DNA of 64,000 bases from Kalaharituber pfeilii (taxonomy: Eukaryota; Ascomycota; Pezizomycetes; Pezizales; Pezizaceae), in contig WHUZ01000032.1 of NCBI GenBank assembly GCA_015179045.1, positions 558,001 to 622,000 of the forward strand, in the 5' to 3' direction. The position numbers were made by a program, and so were the translations under genes. The notes under the pieces were generated by a model that had not been told where the DNA came from, did no database searches, and saw only the letters and a program-made list of their open reading frames with translations. This document shows, piece after piece, positions 12,182 to 26,006 of the stretch (position 1 is its first letter; each line of letters starts with the position of its first letter).

Positions 12182-13871
12182 ATGCCAAAACACTCACACG
12201 CCTACTCGAACGGCCATGCTTATGGCAATACATTCTCGATATCTCCGCATAGGTAATTAAGTTTACGAGCTAGATTCACAGTCATCCTGGGGAGCTAACA
12301 TAAATACGAATTGCAAAGATTCCAACCCCGTGCGCAGCCGGCGCTCCGATGGCGAAGGCAACTTCTGCTGAGAATATTGACAATAGCATTTGTCAGTGCT
12401 ATCATTTTATTGATGATATTTCCCTCGTTTAGATATGCCCTTCTACCATCTATCGGTTTAGGCGGGCTTCTGGGAACAACCCTCAATTTGCCAAATGTCC
12501 GACAATATGATCTAGGGCATTTTCAGGGGACAGCAAGGGGCTGGGAAAGGGGTGAAAGGATCCTCTTGTGTGCGCCTCTTCGTGATGCAGAAGCAAATCT
12601 ACCACTGTTCTTCAGTCATCTCCACAATTTCACTTATCCACATCATTTGATCGACCTGGCCTTCCTGGTTTCTGACTCAAAAGATCGCACATTGCTCACC
12701 TTAATTGAAAATCTAGAGAAGATCCAGGCTGACCCGGACCCATCGATTCCTTATGGAGATATTTATGTTTATGAGAAGGATTTCGGCCAAAAGGTTCAAC
12801 AAGATGTTACAAATCGTCACGGGTTCGCTGCACAAGCATCAAGGCGAAAGTTGATGGCGCAAGCGAGAAATTGGCTCCTTAGTGCCGCCCTGCAGCCGTA
12901 CCATACATGGGTTTACTGGAGAGATGTTGATGTTGAGACAGCACCAGCAACTATCTTGGAAGACCTCATGAGGCATAACAAGGATGTAATTGTCCCTAGT
13001 AAGTAGCGGGAATTTATAACTTTGATAATTGTGTGTTAATTGACATGATGAATAGACGTTTGGAGACCTCTACCTGACTGGCTTGGGGGAGAACAACCCT
13101 ATGATCTGAACTCATGGCAAGAATCGGAAACAGCTCTTTCCTTGGCTGACACTCTTGATGAGGATGCTGTTATTGTTGAGGGCTATGCGGAATATGCCAC
13201 TTGGAGGCCACACTTGGCTTATTTGAGGGACCCCTATGGTGATCCTGATGTTGAGATGGAAATCGACGGTGTTGGTGGTGTCAGCATTCTTGCAAAGGCC
13301 AAAGTATTTAGATCTGGGGTACATTTCCCTGCCTTTTCTTTCGAGAAACACGCAGAGACAGAAGGATTTGGAAAGGTACAATGCCAATGTTCACCTTTAT
13401 ATAAGAACCAGCTAACAAATTTGGGTATTAGATGGCCAAGAGGATGAAATTCTCAGTCGTTGGACTCCCACATTATACAATTTGGCATCTTTACGAACCG
13501 TCGGCGGAAGACTTGGCACACATGGTAAGGCAATTTTGTTGCTCGTCATGCCCAAACTTTGGTTACTGACTACAATAAAGGAAAAAATGGAAGAAGAACG
13601 AAAGGCAGCAGAGGCAGCAGCTAAAGCTGAAGAGGAAAAGAAGAGGAAACTTGAAGAAACCTTCGAAAATAAGAAGGATGAATGGGAGCAAGATAAGAAG
13701 GCTGTTCAGAACAAAGCTATTCAGGATAAGGGCATAGGCAAGGATGCTCAGGGTGGCGATTTGGGAGTGGTTCGAACGAAGAATGAGAAGTTGAGCGGAG
13801 GTGATACAGGGCCTTTAGCTCACGTTGGCGAAGGAGAGGATGAAGATAAAGTAAGCAAGATCAGGACCTGA
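12182..13871 (+). CDS. ANP1: GT62 mannosyltransferase, Anp1/Van1/Mnn9 family (mannan polymerase subunit)
   Basis: Family members extend the alpha-1,6-mannose backbone of N-glycan outer chains in cis-Golgi mannan polymerase complexes. About 484 aa, from exons 12182-12252, 12319-12998, 13056-13375, 13432-13524 and 13581-13871. The start is in a short first exon (MPKHSHAYSNG). Residues 39-60 form the single signal-anchor. The luminal domain begins ERILLCAPLRDAEANLP and carries the DXD-type motif in YWRDVDVETAP at about residue 226, then NVWRPLPDWLGGEQPYDLNS, DPYGDPDVEMEIDGVGG and GVHFPAFSFEKHAETEGFGK. The C-terminal 95 residues are a charged coiled coil rich in E/K/A, more like filamentous-fungal Anp1-type proteins than Mnn9. 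Family membership is firm. The choice of Anp1 over Van1 or Mnn9 is tentative. Confidence 0.88.
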
Positions 13872-14152
13872 TGCTTCATTTCATGCAGGATTCTAATGTG
13901 GAGACTTAGGCAAACGGTCTATCACGACCTGAAGATCGCCAATAGACAAGGGGTTTTAGAATGATTCTTTTATTTGTCTCTTAGGGAAAATCTCGTGAAG
14001 AGTGGAGGTCAGGTACTGGGCGGGGGGTTGGAGTTTGAATAATAAATGCTTAGACATGCCATAAAGCTTTTGGATTTTAACTCAAACGTTCAATGTATAT
14101 GTATTACCTCACGCGAAATTGATAACTTTATTACTACTTCTTCTATTTCTGC

Positions 14153-14202
<50 letters not shown>

Positions 14203-14545
14203 CTGCTTTTCCCCTAAAACTTTGCTTTTCAATGAACGTGTCATGATGTAGTGTAATAACGGTCATTATGTTAAGGTGTCCACATTTGCTGTGTTAGTTG
14301 CTTTATATTGCGATTGATCGTATGATGTAGCTTCCTGCTGTGGGATGAAATTTACGCTGCCGTGACACAAGATCCCAACATTACATGTAGCTTCAGAAAG
14401 TATACACTACCACTTGGTACGACGAGCAGTGCACGAGGCGAAATCACTCGCGATTTGCTCAACAAGACCCCTCACACGACATAAATCTTTTGCCCTAAAC
14501 CAGCTACAGAAGTGGTCACCTCGCTCATATCTTGATAATACAGAT
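13872..14545. other. Intergenic between GT62 and ArfGEF genes
   Basis: Contains an almost pure T tract at about 14158-14202 with a single C interruption, beyond the 3' end of the GT62 gene. The downstream half (14400-14545) is the leader of the ArfGEF gene. It is open in the ArfGEF frame, but has no upstream in-frame ATG that I could see. Confidence 0.4.
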
Positions 14546-17500
14546 ATGCAAGTTCTTGACTCGATCAGTGCATCTTCAGCACCTCCATCACTTGATGGAG
14601 CACCATCTCGTATCTCTGTAGCAGTGGACCCTGTTGCTCTCATCACTACAGAATGCATAACAGTAACATCTGCGATGCGAAAGCATGCCAGATGGGCTCA
14701 GTCGTCAGTAGCAGCCATCTTAGGTGGAACCTCATCAGGGTATGGAGGGGTGGCATCAGCGATTCCTCCACCGAGTCCAAGGAGCCCGGCATATTCTAGA
14801 GGCAGTGTTCCTGGGGCCCCAGGTGTGAAAGGCGATTTACTTGGAGCGGACGCGGGATTGGCAAATAGATGGGGACTGCGGGGGAAGCGGGGCAAAAGCA
14901 TACAGGTGGGTAGAACGGCCTTGATTTTGGCAGGCATGGCAACCAAAGCTTTGAAGGTCTCGACTAGATATTGGGAATGAAGTTTAACGAGAGAATGTAG
15001 GACAATCCGCTGATTGCTGGATTCACCAAACTTAGAAGCGAATTAATTGGCTGTAGAGGTGGTGCATGATGTTTCAATTTACCGTCTATTGTGAGCCATG
15101 AAACTGGAGGAGGAATCCGTAGGCTGACGAATACACTGGGTGACCGGCGGTGATATAGATATTCGCCAGTTCGACACGCCAGCACTATTACAACCGTTCC
15201 TTCAGGTTATTCGGTCGTCGTCGACTTCTGGGCCAATTACGTCCCTAGCTCTGATTGCAATTACCAAGTTTTTTAGCTACAATTTCATTACAAGAGATTC
15301 TCCGAGGCTGCCGCTAGCGATGCAGTTGCTAGCCTCGACGATAACGCATTGTCGATTCGAGGCATCAGATACGGCCCACGATGAGGTTGTACTATTGCGG
15401 ATATTGAAATTGATGGAGAGGATGTTTTCTGGGCCATGTGGAGAAGTATTAGGAGACGAGAGCGTGTGCGAGATGATGGAGACCATCTTGAGCATGTGTT
15501 GCCAAATTCGGCTCTCGGAAATGCTTAGAAAATCTGCGGAGATGTCCATGATGGTTATTTGCCAGGTTGTCTTTGAAAGACTGAAGCATTTAGAGCTTGA
15601 GGCTGGGGCGTTTGAGCAACTGGAGCAGGAATTGAAGAATGATATGGATACGGTAAAGATGGAGCCAGCAGTCAACGGGGATAGCCTTGTGACAGAGAAG
15701 GGGAAGAACGCAGAGGAAACGCAGGAAGAGGGACAGACAGCAGAAGTGGGGATTCAATCAATTGCAACAGTATCTGCTGAGGTGATAGTACGAACAGGAG
15801 GTGATCCGGCCACAGAGAGTGAATCTGACGAGGAAGTAGAGATTAGACCGTACTCTTTACCTTCAATGAGAGAACTGTTACGGGTCTTGGTAGAGATTCT
15901 GGATCCGCACAATAAGACTCACACGGATACAATGCGCATCATGGCTATGAGGATTATTGACGTTGCGTTTGAGGTAGCAGGGCCTTCCATTGCGAAGCAC
16001 CCTAGCTTGGCTGGACTTGCAAAAGACGATCTCTGCCGCCATTTGTTCCAGCTGGTCCGGTCAGATACAATGACAATCTTGCAGGAATCGTTGAGAGTAA
16101 CAGGAACCATGCTATCCACGACAAGGGGTGTTCTGAAGCTCCAGCAAGAATTATATATCTCCTATCTTGTAGCATGCTTACATCCCCGGATTGAGATTCC
16201 CAGAGAACCAGGAATAAATCCCATGCTTTATGAAGGAGTTCCCACTGCGCCTAAGCTCATTAAGCCCTCACGATCCGCCGACATCAGTGGTAGGTCGACA
16301 CCAGTTTCGGTGAAAGAACGTCAGAAGTTGGGCTTGGAGGGAGGGACTAGAAGGCCAGACGCTAGGGAAGCTATGGTGGAGAATATTGCAGCCCTTGTCA
16401 GAATTCCCTCTTTCATGACAGAGCTGTATGTGAACTATGATTGCGACATTGACAGGAATGATTTATGCGAGGATGTGGTTGGGTTCTTGTCACGGGTAAG
16501 AAGCCATCTTCATAAATCACAGCGGAATATATTGACATATTGGACGCCAGAATGCTTTCCCAGATTCAGCCACGTGGAGTACGACTAATGTACCACCATT
16601 GTGTCTTGATGCTCTGCTACACTATGTCAGCTTCGTGGCAGACCGCCTGCATGACCCTCCACAAACTGACGACCTTCCTGACCCCGAGGAACTGCGGAAG
16701 CAGCGGGCCTTAAAGCATGTAATTATCCAAGGGACAGCCAAATTCAACGAGGACCCTAAGAAAGGCATTGCGTATCTAGCTCAACAAGGAATAATTGATG
16801 ATGTTAACAACCCTGGGTCAATAGTCAGGTTTTTGAAGGGTACAACACGCATCAACAAGACTGTTTTGGGAGACTACCTCTCGAAAAAGGCAAATGAACC
16901 GATCCTGAGGGAGTTCATTGAGCAATTTGACTTTGAGGGGAAACGGATCGATGAGGCATTGAGGCTGTTGCTAGAGAGCTTTAGATTACCAGGAGAGTCG
17001 GCATTAATTGAGCGGATTGTAACGGTATTTTCGGAGAAATACTGTTCAACGAAGCCCGCGGAGGTTGCAAACCAGGATGCGGCGTTCGTGTTAACGTATG
17101 CTATGATCATGTTGAATACGGATCTGCATAATCCGAACGTGAAGGTAAGGAGACATCAACCCAAATTGGTGTCGATCAAGCTAAACTGTACCGCTAGGAC
17201 CAAAACCGCATGAAGCAAGAGGACTTTGCTCGTAACCTCCGCGCCGTTAACGATAAGAAGGACTTTGACCCGGAATATCTACAGACCATCTACACCACAA
17301 TCAAGACTAAAGAAATCATTCTCCCCGACGAGCATGACAACAAAGATGCCTTTGACTACGCTTGGAAAGAGCTTTTAATCAAAGCTGAAACTGTCAGCGA
17401 TCTGGTAATCTGTGACACCAACATCTACGACGCCGACATGTTCGCAAAGACGTGGAGGCCCATCGTCGCGACATTGTCTTATGTATTCATGTCTGCGACA

Positions 17501-19985
17501 GACGATGCGGTGTTTTCGAGGGTGATTACGGGATTTGATCAGTGTGCGCAGATTGCGACAAGGTACAAGTTGACGGAGTGTATGGATCGTATCGTGCAGT
17601 GCTTGGGCATTATTAGCACGTTGTCAACGGAGACGCCACCAAGCACGGCGCTAAATACGGAGGTGAAGGTGGGAGAATCGACTGTGATGGTTAGTGAGTT
17701 GGCGGTGAAGTTTGGCAGGGACTTTAAGGCGCAGTTGGCGACGGTGGTATTATTCAGGGTAATTAGTGGGAATGAGGGCCTGCTTAGGGAAGGGTGGCAT
17801 ACGGTTAGTTACCCCCGTCTACAAGCTTCTCCAGCTTGAAACTAATGATTGGAATCTCAATTTTAGATTATTAGGTGTTGTTTGAATTTATTCATCAACT
17901 CTCTGATACCACCATATTTCTCCACACCACAAACAGAAATGGAAATCGAGCCAATCGCACTTCAGAGCCCGTCCGTAGTCATCGACCGCAACCAGAGCGC
18001 AAAGGAGTCTGGCCTGTTGTCAGCCTTATCGTCTTACCTCTCGAGTTATGCCAGCGATGAGCCACCAGAGCCGTCGGAAGAGGAGCTGGAGAGTACGCTG
18101 TGTACAGTGGACTGTGTAAATTCGTGTTTCTTTGCAGATATTTTTGCCAATATCATGTATGCATTTGTGACCCTATCTGTTGGACTAACTGACATACCAT
18201 ATATAGGAATCTTGACATTACTTCCCTGACCTGCCTAGTCGAGTCCTTATGCGCTCTACTACCTGAAGTAGGGAACCCTCTAATAATCCATAAACCCGAT
18301 CCTGCCACAATACCCTCATCCGTCAACACGACCTTCCTGGACAAGAATCCCAAATACGATCCCGCAGTTGTGTATGTGCTCGAATTAGCTACATGCTTAG
18401 CACTCCGCGATCCCGATGCTACTGCTACGCTTGGGAAGCAAGTTGCGGATTTGTTACAGAGTGTCCTACGAGGAGCAGCTTATGCGCATCATATTATTGT
18501 CTCGAGATCGATTTATTATTTGCTGTCTCTGCTGGAGAGGAGTCACGTGAGTTATATCTTCATTCTCTCCTGTGTGAGAAGACAAGTGCTGATGAATTGT
18601 GGTTACAGGAACACACGTTCATACGGACTCCAGTTATTCTTCACAACATTACTACTTTAGACAGGAGCATACTCGAAAAATCCTCACTTCCTATCATTAA
18701 AGGTATAATGAAATGCCTCAAGGGCCCTACCTCACTCAAAAACGAAATGGTCATTTCCCCCGACTTTTGGGTTCTCCTCCGCGGTCTTCTAATGCTCAAC
18801 GAGGCGGTGCAAGAGGTTTTTCAGGCAGTTGAATTTGTGACTACAGAATCGCCCTCAAATGTTAGCTCGGACAATTACGTTGCCGTCGTGACGCTGATCA
18901 ACGACTTTGCTCTTGCAGGGAGCGTGGGGTCGGTGTTCGAGCAGAAGCAGGATAAAGTTAATCGGAAGGCTGGTGGAGCTAAACCGGTAAAGTTGAAGGA
19001 TAGGCCTGACGCCGCAGTGGTGGAGCGCGGGACGAAGGCGGTGGTCATGATTTATCAGTTGTCGTCAAGGGTGCCCACACTCATTGCGCAAAGCCACCTG
19101 GAGAAGAACGAGGCGTGGATGACATATTGGTCGCCTATATTCCAGGCTCTAAGCACACAATGTGCGAACCCGTGTCGGGAGGTGCGGAATCAAGCATTTG
19201 CATCCCTGCAACGAGCGCTATTGTCGCCTGGGCTCACGTCGCATGATCACCATGAGTGGACAGCGATCTTTGGGGATGTATTGTTCCCGCTGATTTCAAG
19301 GCTGCTGAAACCAGAGGTGTATCAGTCCGATCCGAGGGGAATGGGGGAGACGAGGATGCAGGCTGCGACGCTGCTTTGTAAGGTGTTTTTGCATTATATG
19401 GTGATGTTGTGCGAGTGGGAGGGGATGGTGGATCTGTGGGTGCGGATTTTGGATGTAATGGATAGGTTAATGAATAGTGGGCAAGCAGACCATTTGGTAT
19501 GTTGCCGTCTGCTCCTTTCTCAGAAATCCTTCTGCTGCAGATTGTACCCACTGGGTTTGGCAATTAGTGGCTAACACACAAAGCAGGAAGAAGCCGTACC
19601 CGAATCCCTAAAGAACGTCTTGCTCGTCATGAGCAGCACAGGGCTATTGGTCCCGCCGTCTGAGGAGCCCGAGGAGCCTGAGGACCCGAGTGCGGAGCAG
19701 GAACTGGACGAAGCGCAGAGGAAAAAGGAGATGGAGAAGGAGCTGTGGGAGCAGACTTGGAAGAGGCTGGAGAGGTTCCTGCCGCAGTTGAAGTCGGAAC
19801 TGTATCCGCCGGTGGCGAAGGTGGAGAAGAAGGAAATGGTGGTGATGCATGGTGGGGGGGAGGGGGTGGGTGGTGAGCGTGAAGTTGGGGAGGCGGAGGC
19901 AGTGGCGAAGGCTACTGGAGGGGAGGGAGTAGGGGAGGCGGGACAGACTGGAGAGGGACAGGGGACGATTGCGGGGGCAGCGTGA
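14546..19985 (+). CDS. Sec7-domain ArfGEF of the GBF1/Gea class
   Basis: Large Arf guanine-nucleotide exchange factor acting on Arf1 at the early Golgi. About 1623 aa in nine exons: 14546-14905, 15001-15058, 15159-16495, 16551-17144, 17198-17803, 17867-18156, 18207-18546, 18609-19496 and 19587-19985. All are GT..AG and in phase. The N-terminal dimerisation/DCB-HUS region contains TSAMRKHARWAQSSVAAILG and NYDCDIDRNDLCEDV. The Sec7 domain spans about residues 634-820, with the catalytic glutamic finger in SFRLPGES (Glu734) and YAMIMLNTDLHNPNVK near its end. HDS-type helical repeats follow, and the C-terminus is acidic then Gly/Glu-rich and probably disordered. The start Met is the first in-frame ATG before the conserved VDPVALITTECI motif. 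It is convergent with the Kei1-like gene. Orthology to Gea1/2/GBF1 rather than Sec7p/BIG rests on the N-terminal motifs. Confidence 0.93.
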
Positions 19986-20948
19986 ACGGGGAGTAAGTAA
20001 GACGGTGATGAGTGAAAATCGTTGCGTTTTTGAGAGATTTACTGTTTTTTTTGCTCTGTGTTCTTAGTGTCAGTCATGGGGGCGCCTGTTCGTTAAACGG
20101 GGCGGAGTTGGCAATTTGGAAATGGGGGAAACTGTTGGGCTGAAGTGTAAATCCTAACGTATATACATATCTATTGGTTGTGCCTTCACTCTCTCTAGAT
20201 GGGAGTAGAGATAAAATACTTTAAATCAAGTATATTTATTAGAATTCTTGTGTGTCTGCGTGTGGTTGGTTTGAAAGGTATATACAACTGTCTCTCTATC
20301 TCTCCCACTTTTTTCAAATACACTCTTAGGCTACAGTAGGTCTCATGAGGTGATGGAAATGGTGCAGTGATGGTTTTGGGTATATAAAGTAAAACCTCTC
20401 TCATCCTTTATGACCCCACGTGTCCCCCCCCGGTCCCCCCGTCCTCCCATACTACCACCTTGCCTCCTCGCGATTTATTAAAAAAAATATATCTATATAT
20501 ATATACAAATGATATATACCAAGTGAAAAAGATACATATACATACAGTTGTGGTAATAAAATAAAAATGAAATATTTCTTTTTAAAAAAAAAAATAAAAA
20601 TAAATAAAAATACAAAATGAAAAATGAAAAATGAAAAATGAAAATAAAAATAAAAATAAAAGAAATAATGCCCTATTGTATATTGCAAATGTCTGTGTAC
20701 TTCATCAAATAGATGTGTAAATGAGGAGGGTGGGGTGGGGGAAAGAAAAATTAAAATAACATGAAATATGCGGAGATGCGATGATATGATATGTTATGAT
20801 GTAGTAGTAGGTATGTAGACGATGAGATCGAAGTAAGTTACAAGCAAAAAACAAGACACAGAAAAAGCTATATCCCAAAAACTACATTCTAAGGTGGAAG
20901 CCTCGAATTTCTACAACTACACTCTTCCCTCTCTCCTTGCTCCTCTAA
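19986..20948. other. Convergent 3' intergenic region with AT-rich simple repeats
   Basis: Lies between two genes pointing at each other, so it should hold both terminators. It is AT-rich, with an A-rich imperfect repeat of GAAAAAT/AAATAAA units at 20576-20662 and a short TATATA tract near 20490-20510. No coding signal was seen. Confidence 0.5.
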
Positions 20949-21981
20949 CTAATCCCCCCTCACGCTTGCACTCCTACTACTAGCTGCGCTCCTCCCCGCC
21001 CACCTGCCCCTCGCCCCACTCTCCCCATCCCGTTCCCTCTCCCTGAGCCTCAGCCACTCCTCCTCCTCATTCTGCCCTTCTCCACCCCCCGTCTCCTCGT
21101 CCCCATGATGCGCCTTATACGCAGCATCACCCTCCCAATACGGCCTATTGACCCCAACTAGTGCCCGGCCTAGTTTCCCCTTCCACCCCGGCTCTGCATC
21201 GATAAGGCTAATGTTGCTGATTCCGGAGGGGTGGTACGGCCTGAAGGGTGCGTAGCGTGATGAGGATGATGAGGGTGATAAGAGAGACGACGTCGATGTC
21301 GTATCCTCCCCGCGGACAACCTTGCGCGCGAACGAGAGAACGATAAGGCAGAAATACACCCTGACGAGCCACAGAACTACAATGATCGTGATGCTAGCCA
21401 GCGACTCCGCTGGTAAGATTCCCGCAGCTGGTGCTGCTCCATCCTCACCGCCGACAGTCCCCACCGGTACCTGCTCGTCCTCGCTGGCCCCAGCCGGCAC
21501 CGTCGCATTCCCCCTAAACAAACTCCCACTCCCCGACGCAGGCACATGCACTGCCCCCGGCCCCGTCAAGAACCATCCAACCCCAAATAGCCCCGTGAAC
21601 GCCGCATTCACCACCGAATCTACCACATAGACCCACGCGAAGGCAACGCACTCGATCGGCCTTTTTGCCATGATGCCGGGAATGAGGAAGTACACTAGGA
21701 TCGCGGCAACGAAGAGCGAGTAGATGTACATTGTCAACTGGACCACGCTGAGCGGCGCGCCGGTGAGTAGCGCAAACAGGCCGTAGAGGCCGCTGACCTT
21801 GTTGACGAGGAGGGCCAGGGCAATGACGTCGGCGGCCAGGGAGAGGGGCATAAAGTATAGGAAGCGCTGGTGGCCGAGACGGGAAATCGTAAGTATTTGT
21901 TCCAAAAAGTTGATTCCAAGGGGAGGGGCAGGAAGGAACTACCTTTGGGCGCGGGAGATGTAGCGAGCGTAAAAAGCTCAT
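20949..21981 (-). CDS. KEI1: Kei1-like inositol-phosphorylceramide synthase regulatory subunit (DUF1753)
   Basis: Kei1 is the Golgi membrane subunit needed for activity and location of the IPC synthase Aur1, making fungal complex sphingolipids. About 318 aa. A tiny first exon at 21943-21981 encodes MSFLRSLHLPRPK, and exon 2 runs 20949-21866 on the minus strand. The intron is GTAGTT..CCACCAG. Hydrophobic segments match the family: an opening RFLYFMPLSLAADVIALALL, then KVSGLYGLFALLTGAPLSVVQ, then a segment ending LVYFLIPGIMAKRPIEC, and a late LASITIIVVLWLVRVYFCLIV helix followed by SFARKVVRG. The long loop and the C-tail (E/R/S-rich, after ISNISLIDAEPGWKGKLGRA) are low complexity. The short exon 1 is supported by the LPRP motif at the usual place. 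Confidence is high for family, moderate for the exact start. Confidence 0.87.
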
Positions 21982-24900
21982 CGCGGATATTTCTCCTGTG
22001 TACTTTGCCTCGTAAGGAGGTGAGCTATGCAATTACCTAGTAAACGACGGTCGGGAGACGATAACAACAAAGACAAGAGCAGCGTGGCCGCGCCGCTGTG
22101 CGTGTGTGTACGTAGGCTAATGTTCGGGCACAGTACCAACGGTCACTGCGATTGGACGTGCCCCGACGGTGAATGGGAGATGAAAAAGAAAAGTAAGACC
22201 TTGCAGCAAAAAAACGCACCGACGACCACGTGAAGCTAGTTGGAAGTGCGGGCCGTAGGCGGTCGTGCGTAGCTGCTCGAGCGTTGACGTTCCGACGTCG
22301 GGATCTGGATTTGGAGGATGCTGATGAGAGAGGGGGAAGGAAGGAAGGAGGAGAGGTACACTGCCAGCTCCGGAGGGCCTCGCACTCCTCGTCCCGTTGT
22401 TGCACACCGCCCCCCTTGCGTCTCGTCTCTTGCCGGCCCTCGGGCGGGCCAGATTACTCAGCACAGGCTGGCCCGCCGGCGCGCTGGCAGTCCCGAGCCC
22501 GGCCACAGCCCCGTGCTGGCCCTCGCCTCTGTCTCGGCGCTTTCGGCATTCCTGTCCAGGACGTGGAATTTCCTCTTTCCTTACAGAACTTTGCACCATC
22601 CGGCGCACCGTAATCAGCGCATGGCAATTTCCATGCAGCGGTCCATGCAGCGCGGTAATAGAAGTAGAATATGAGTATGGGTACTTGTATTTATGCAAAG
22701 GCAATTGCAAGTACGTAATCGCATATGCAGGATGCTCTATACCGAGCAAGGGTTTGGATACAAACTATCCAGCGTGCAGTCCAACTTGCCACCGCTCATA
22801 AAAGCTTGAGATAAAACACCCACGGTAGTGGGTGGGGGCAAGGGAGGAGTTGTGCGGAGGCGGGGCGGGGCGGGGCAGGGCGGGATCCGGGTGCGGAGCT
22901 AGGCTCAAATGCGAATGATTTATCCGATATCTTATGTGATAACTTAGTCTCGTAACCAGGTGACAATGGATATTTGTTGGTGAGGTGCATCTCCAGAGTC
23001 TTGCCCAGAAGCTGTCAATTTCCAGTTGTGCCTGTGAAAAGAGCCGTATTGCAAGGGAGACGCAGTGTATGCTCTTGATGCCGTGTGTATGATAGTGCAA
23101 GGATTTCGATCATCCTCCGGCTCAAAACATATCCAGGAAACCAGAGAAGAAGCAAAAAGAAAAAAAAACAGAAAAGTGCATCCATGTTCTTTGCGATATT
23201 ATTATTGAATTCCCCCCATCAGACCCGTGATGTTACATTGATGTATGCAGTACCATACGCAGACCGAAGTCCCAAGTTGTGGCGAACTTTTAATTAAGCT
23301 TAAACTCAATTCAGAAGTTGCAATTGAAGGTGAACCAAACTGCCGTAAATTGATATCCATGCACCTCATCGTCACGATCTGCAAGGTCAAGCTGCCATCG
23401 CCATTTGGCATTCTCTCAATGACCTGTATGTATCCCCCCACGCCATCTATTTTCATTTAGAACCGCTCACTGATGACTGTCACTGTATCCTGATATCCAT
23501 CTACCCAAGTTGCAAGTATGCAATCAGCAGCGTGCTGGCGATCAAGTTGCTTGTATGGGGGAACATGTACTCTGGTTCCTGTTGAGTACCGCCGTCATCG
23601 CACTTATATCACTCGCCCACAAAGATAACAAAATGCAGCTTCTGATTCATCTTCAACATCCTGGATATACCTTTGAATCATCAATACGGATATCATGGTC
23701 TCGACTTTCCATTCTTTCACGTAGCACCAGAAGACACCCAGGTGTGTCGGGTCCTCCTACCCGGCGCAAGACGCATGTTAACGGAGCTGACCATTTCTTG
23801 TGCATGGAGAAGGTTACAGACATACCTGTGCATACTGTACATACTGCATATACAAAGTGGGTATGCGCTCTGGACGCACTTACAGCATGACTACAAATAG
23901 CAGTGACTGGCCAGGATATAGCTCTTGTGGATAATCAATTGCTATATCTCGAAGTAGTATACTGGAAGTGAGGGAAAAGAGGAGACGTCTAACCGGAGTT
24001 TCTGAGAAAAGTCTAGAGGGTGAAGGGGAAGCGGAAAGGGCTAGAAGCCAAGCAAAAGATAGAGGTATAATAGAACGTCAATTGGGAAGAATATTTCCTG
24101 ACATGCAAATAAAATAGGGGGAAGGCTTTTGATATGAGCGCAATATATAGCATCCGGATCTATAAGAGCTACTGTACCGCATGTGCGATCAATGGTCTTA
24201 TAACATAGACGTGATGATTCAGATAAGCAGACCTCGAAGTGCGCATCAAATTGACCGAATTCAATAGTGAGAAATATGACATAAGCTTGAGTTACTTGAA
24301 ACAGCTCAGTCTATTTATCGGTATGGTCAACTATATCCGATGTTTCAATATGCCTACAACCTAGAATCAATTATTGCTTAATTGTACTTGAATCAGTGTT
24401 GCTTCTGATTTCGACAGGAGATATCAGTTAGTTCCTGCCAAAGCACAGCAATAGAGGGAGCAAGAAAATGTATCCAATGTCGCTTTCAATTGCACCATAT
24501 TATCTAAGCACCAGGATTAGATGTGAGTGTCAGTTCATCTAGGTTGTATGTTAATCGTGGGGGTACAAAATGTTCTAGTGGTTGCAATGACATTGCTGGT
24601 AGCTGGTAACTCGATCAAGCCGTATGATGCATAGCAAGTGACGAGTACCTTGGAGATTACGATGAAGCGTATAATCACAGGGCGCATGCTGATGGTTGTC
24701 ATTGAAGTTGCCAGCCCGAGTAAGGCCGAGAGGGCTCGGGAAGCCTGCAGGGCTGAGAAATTAATAATTACACCCTCCCTAAGATTGAAAGAAGGAAAGA
24801 AGATACTCCTGAAATCTGATAAAGCACATGCGGACGGTCAACAGGCCTCCCCGGGTTAGTTTGGATGGTGCAAATGACCCCCACATGCGCAGAGGTTTCC

Positions 24901-26006
24901 TGGCTTCAGAAGTGCGAAGGGTGGTGGAGGGACATATTGCCAGTGAAGGGGTAAAAAGATTGGGCGGGGGTAGGTAGGGGAAGAGATGGGTGGACGTCAC
25001 AAGTCCATGGCCTCGGTTGGACTGGGTTTGTGAGCCACTGGGTAGCAGTTAGGTAGCAGTCTTGCAGCACCGGGTGGGATGTAGGACAATCGAGATCGAA
25101 AGGACCATGACATTTCATGTATGGACTGCGCTGTACTCACGCATATGGGTAATACAAGCATAATATATATTACTGACGGTTAGTACATACAGGTATCCTC
25201 TCAAAGAGAAACCATTTTGTATACTTTTCTTCTCCCCCCGCTCCCCTCATGTACCTCCATGACTCTGAGCCCGATACTGCGAATTTTTCTCATTTAGCAC
25301 CTTCCTACCCCCTCTCCTCCCCTCCTCTCAGCATCTCCCGTTCCTACTCCAAATAGTATGTAAAGTACTTGTCTGTGCAAAACTTGAGGCTCGCAATTCC
25401 TACTTGGAATTTTTCAAAAAGATATTCAGAGCTCGTACAAAGCAGATCAAGCCAGACTATACTAGCGGAAGAAATGAAATATACATGTTGGAAAAAGAAG
25501 GTTTCAAAAAGAAGCGTAGCTGCAGAGGGTTTTATAAAGGATATAATGGAGATGGGCTGCAATGGCAGGAAATCACAATTCACTGCTACCCCTCCCTCCT
25601 TCTGTTTGCACCCTACCGCCTTAAGCTACCTTAATATTTAGTGTTTTCCAACAAGAAACGCATTTACAAATATCTTAAATGCTATATAGGTGATTGGAAT
25701 AGAAAATATGGTTCTAGTTGACCGGTAGAAACCAAGTGAAGCCAAATAAAACAGAATCATAGAATCATAAATAGTCTTGCTGCAACCTTGGAGCCAAAGA
25801 AAATGTAAGTCGAATATGAGGAAACACAAAGGAAAGACAACATGTAATATAACAAAATCTGAAATAATGATGCTCCAAAAATACGCGTATACCTACGACA
25901 TACTCTCGGCAATCCAATTCCCTGGCTGCTGTGGTCCTTTTCAAAGCTTCTGACTCCAAATTTCAAGTCACTCGATGCTGTTAGTGATATGGGCAGGCTT
26001 GCGAGC
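21982..26006. other. Four-kb gene-poor region
   Basis: No gene could be supported on either strand. 22030-22620 is GC-rich (promoter side of the Kei1-like gene). A GGGGC-type minisatellite lies at about 22859-22886. 23000-25700 is AT-balanced to AT-rich with only short frames lacking family features. 25640-26006 is the likely 3' untranslated region of the LAMTOR5-like gene on the minus strand. Confidence 0.45.
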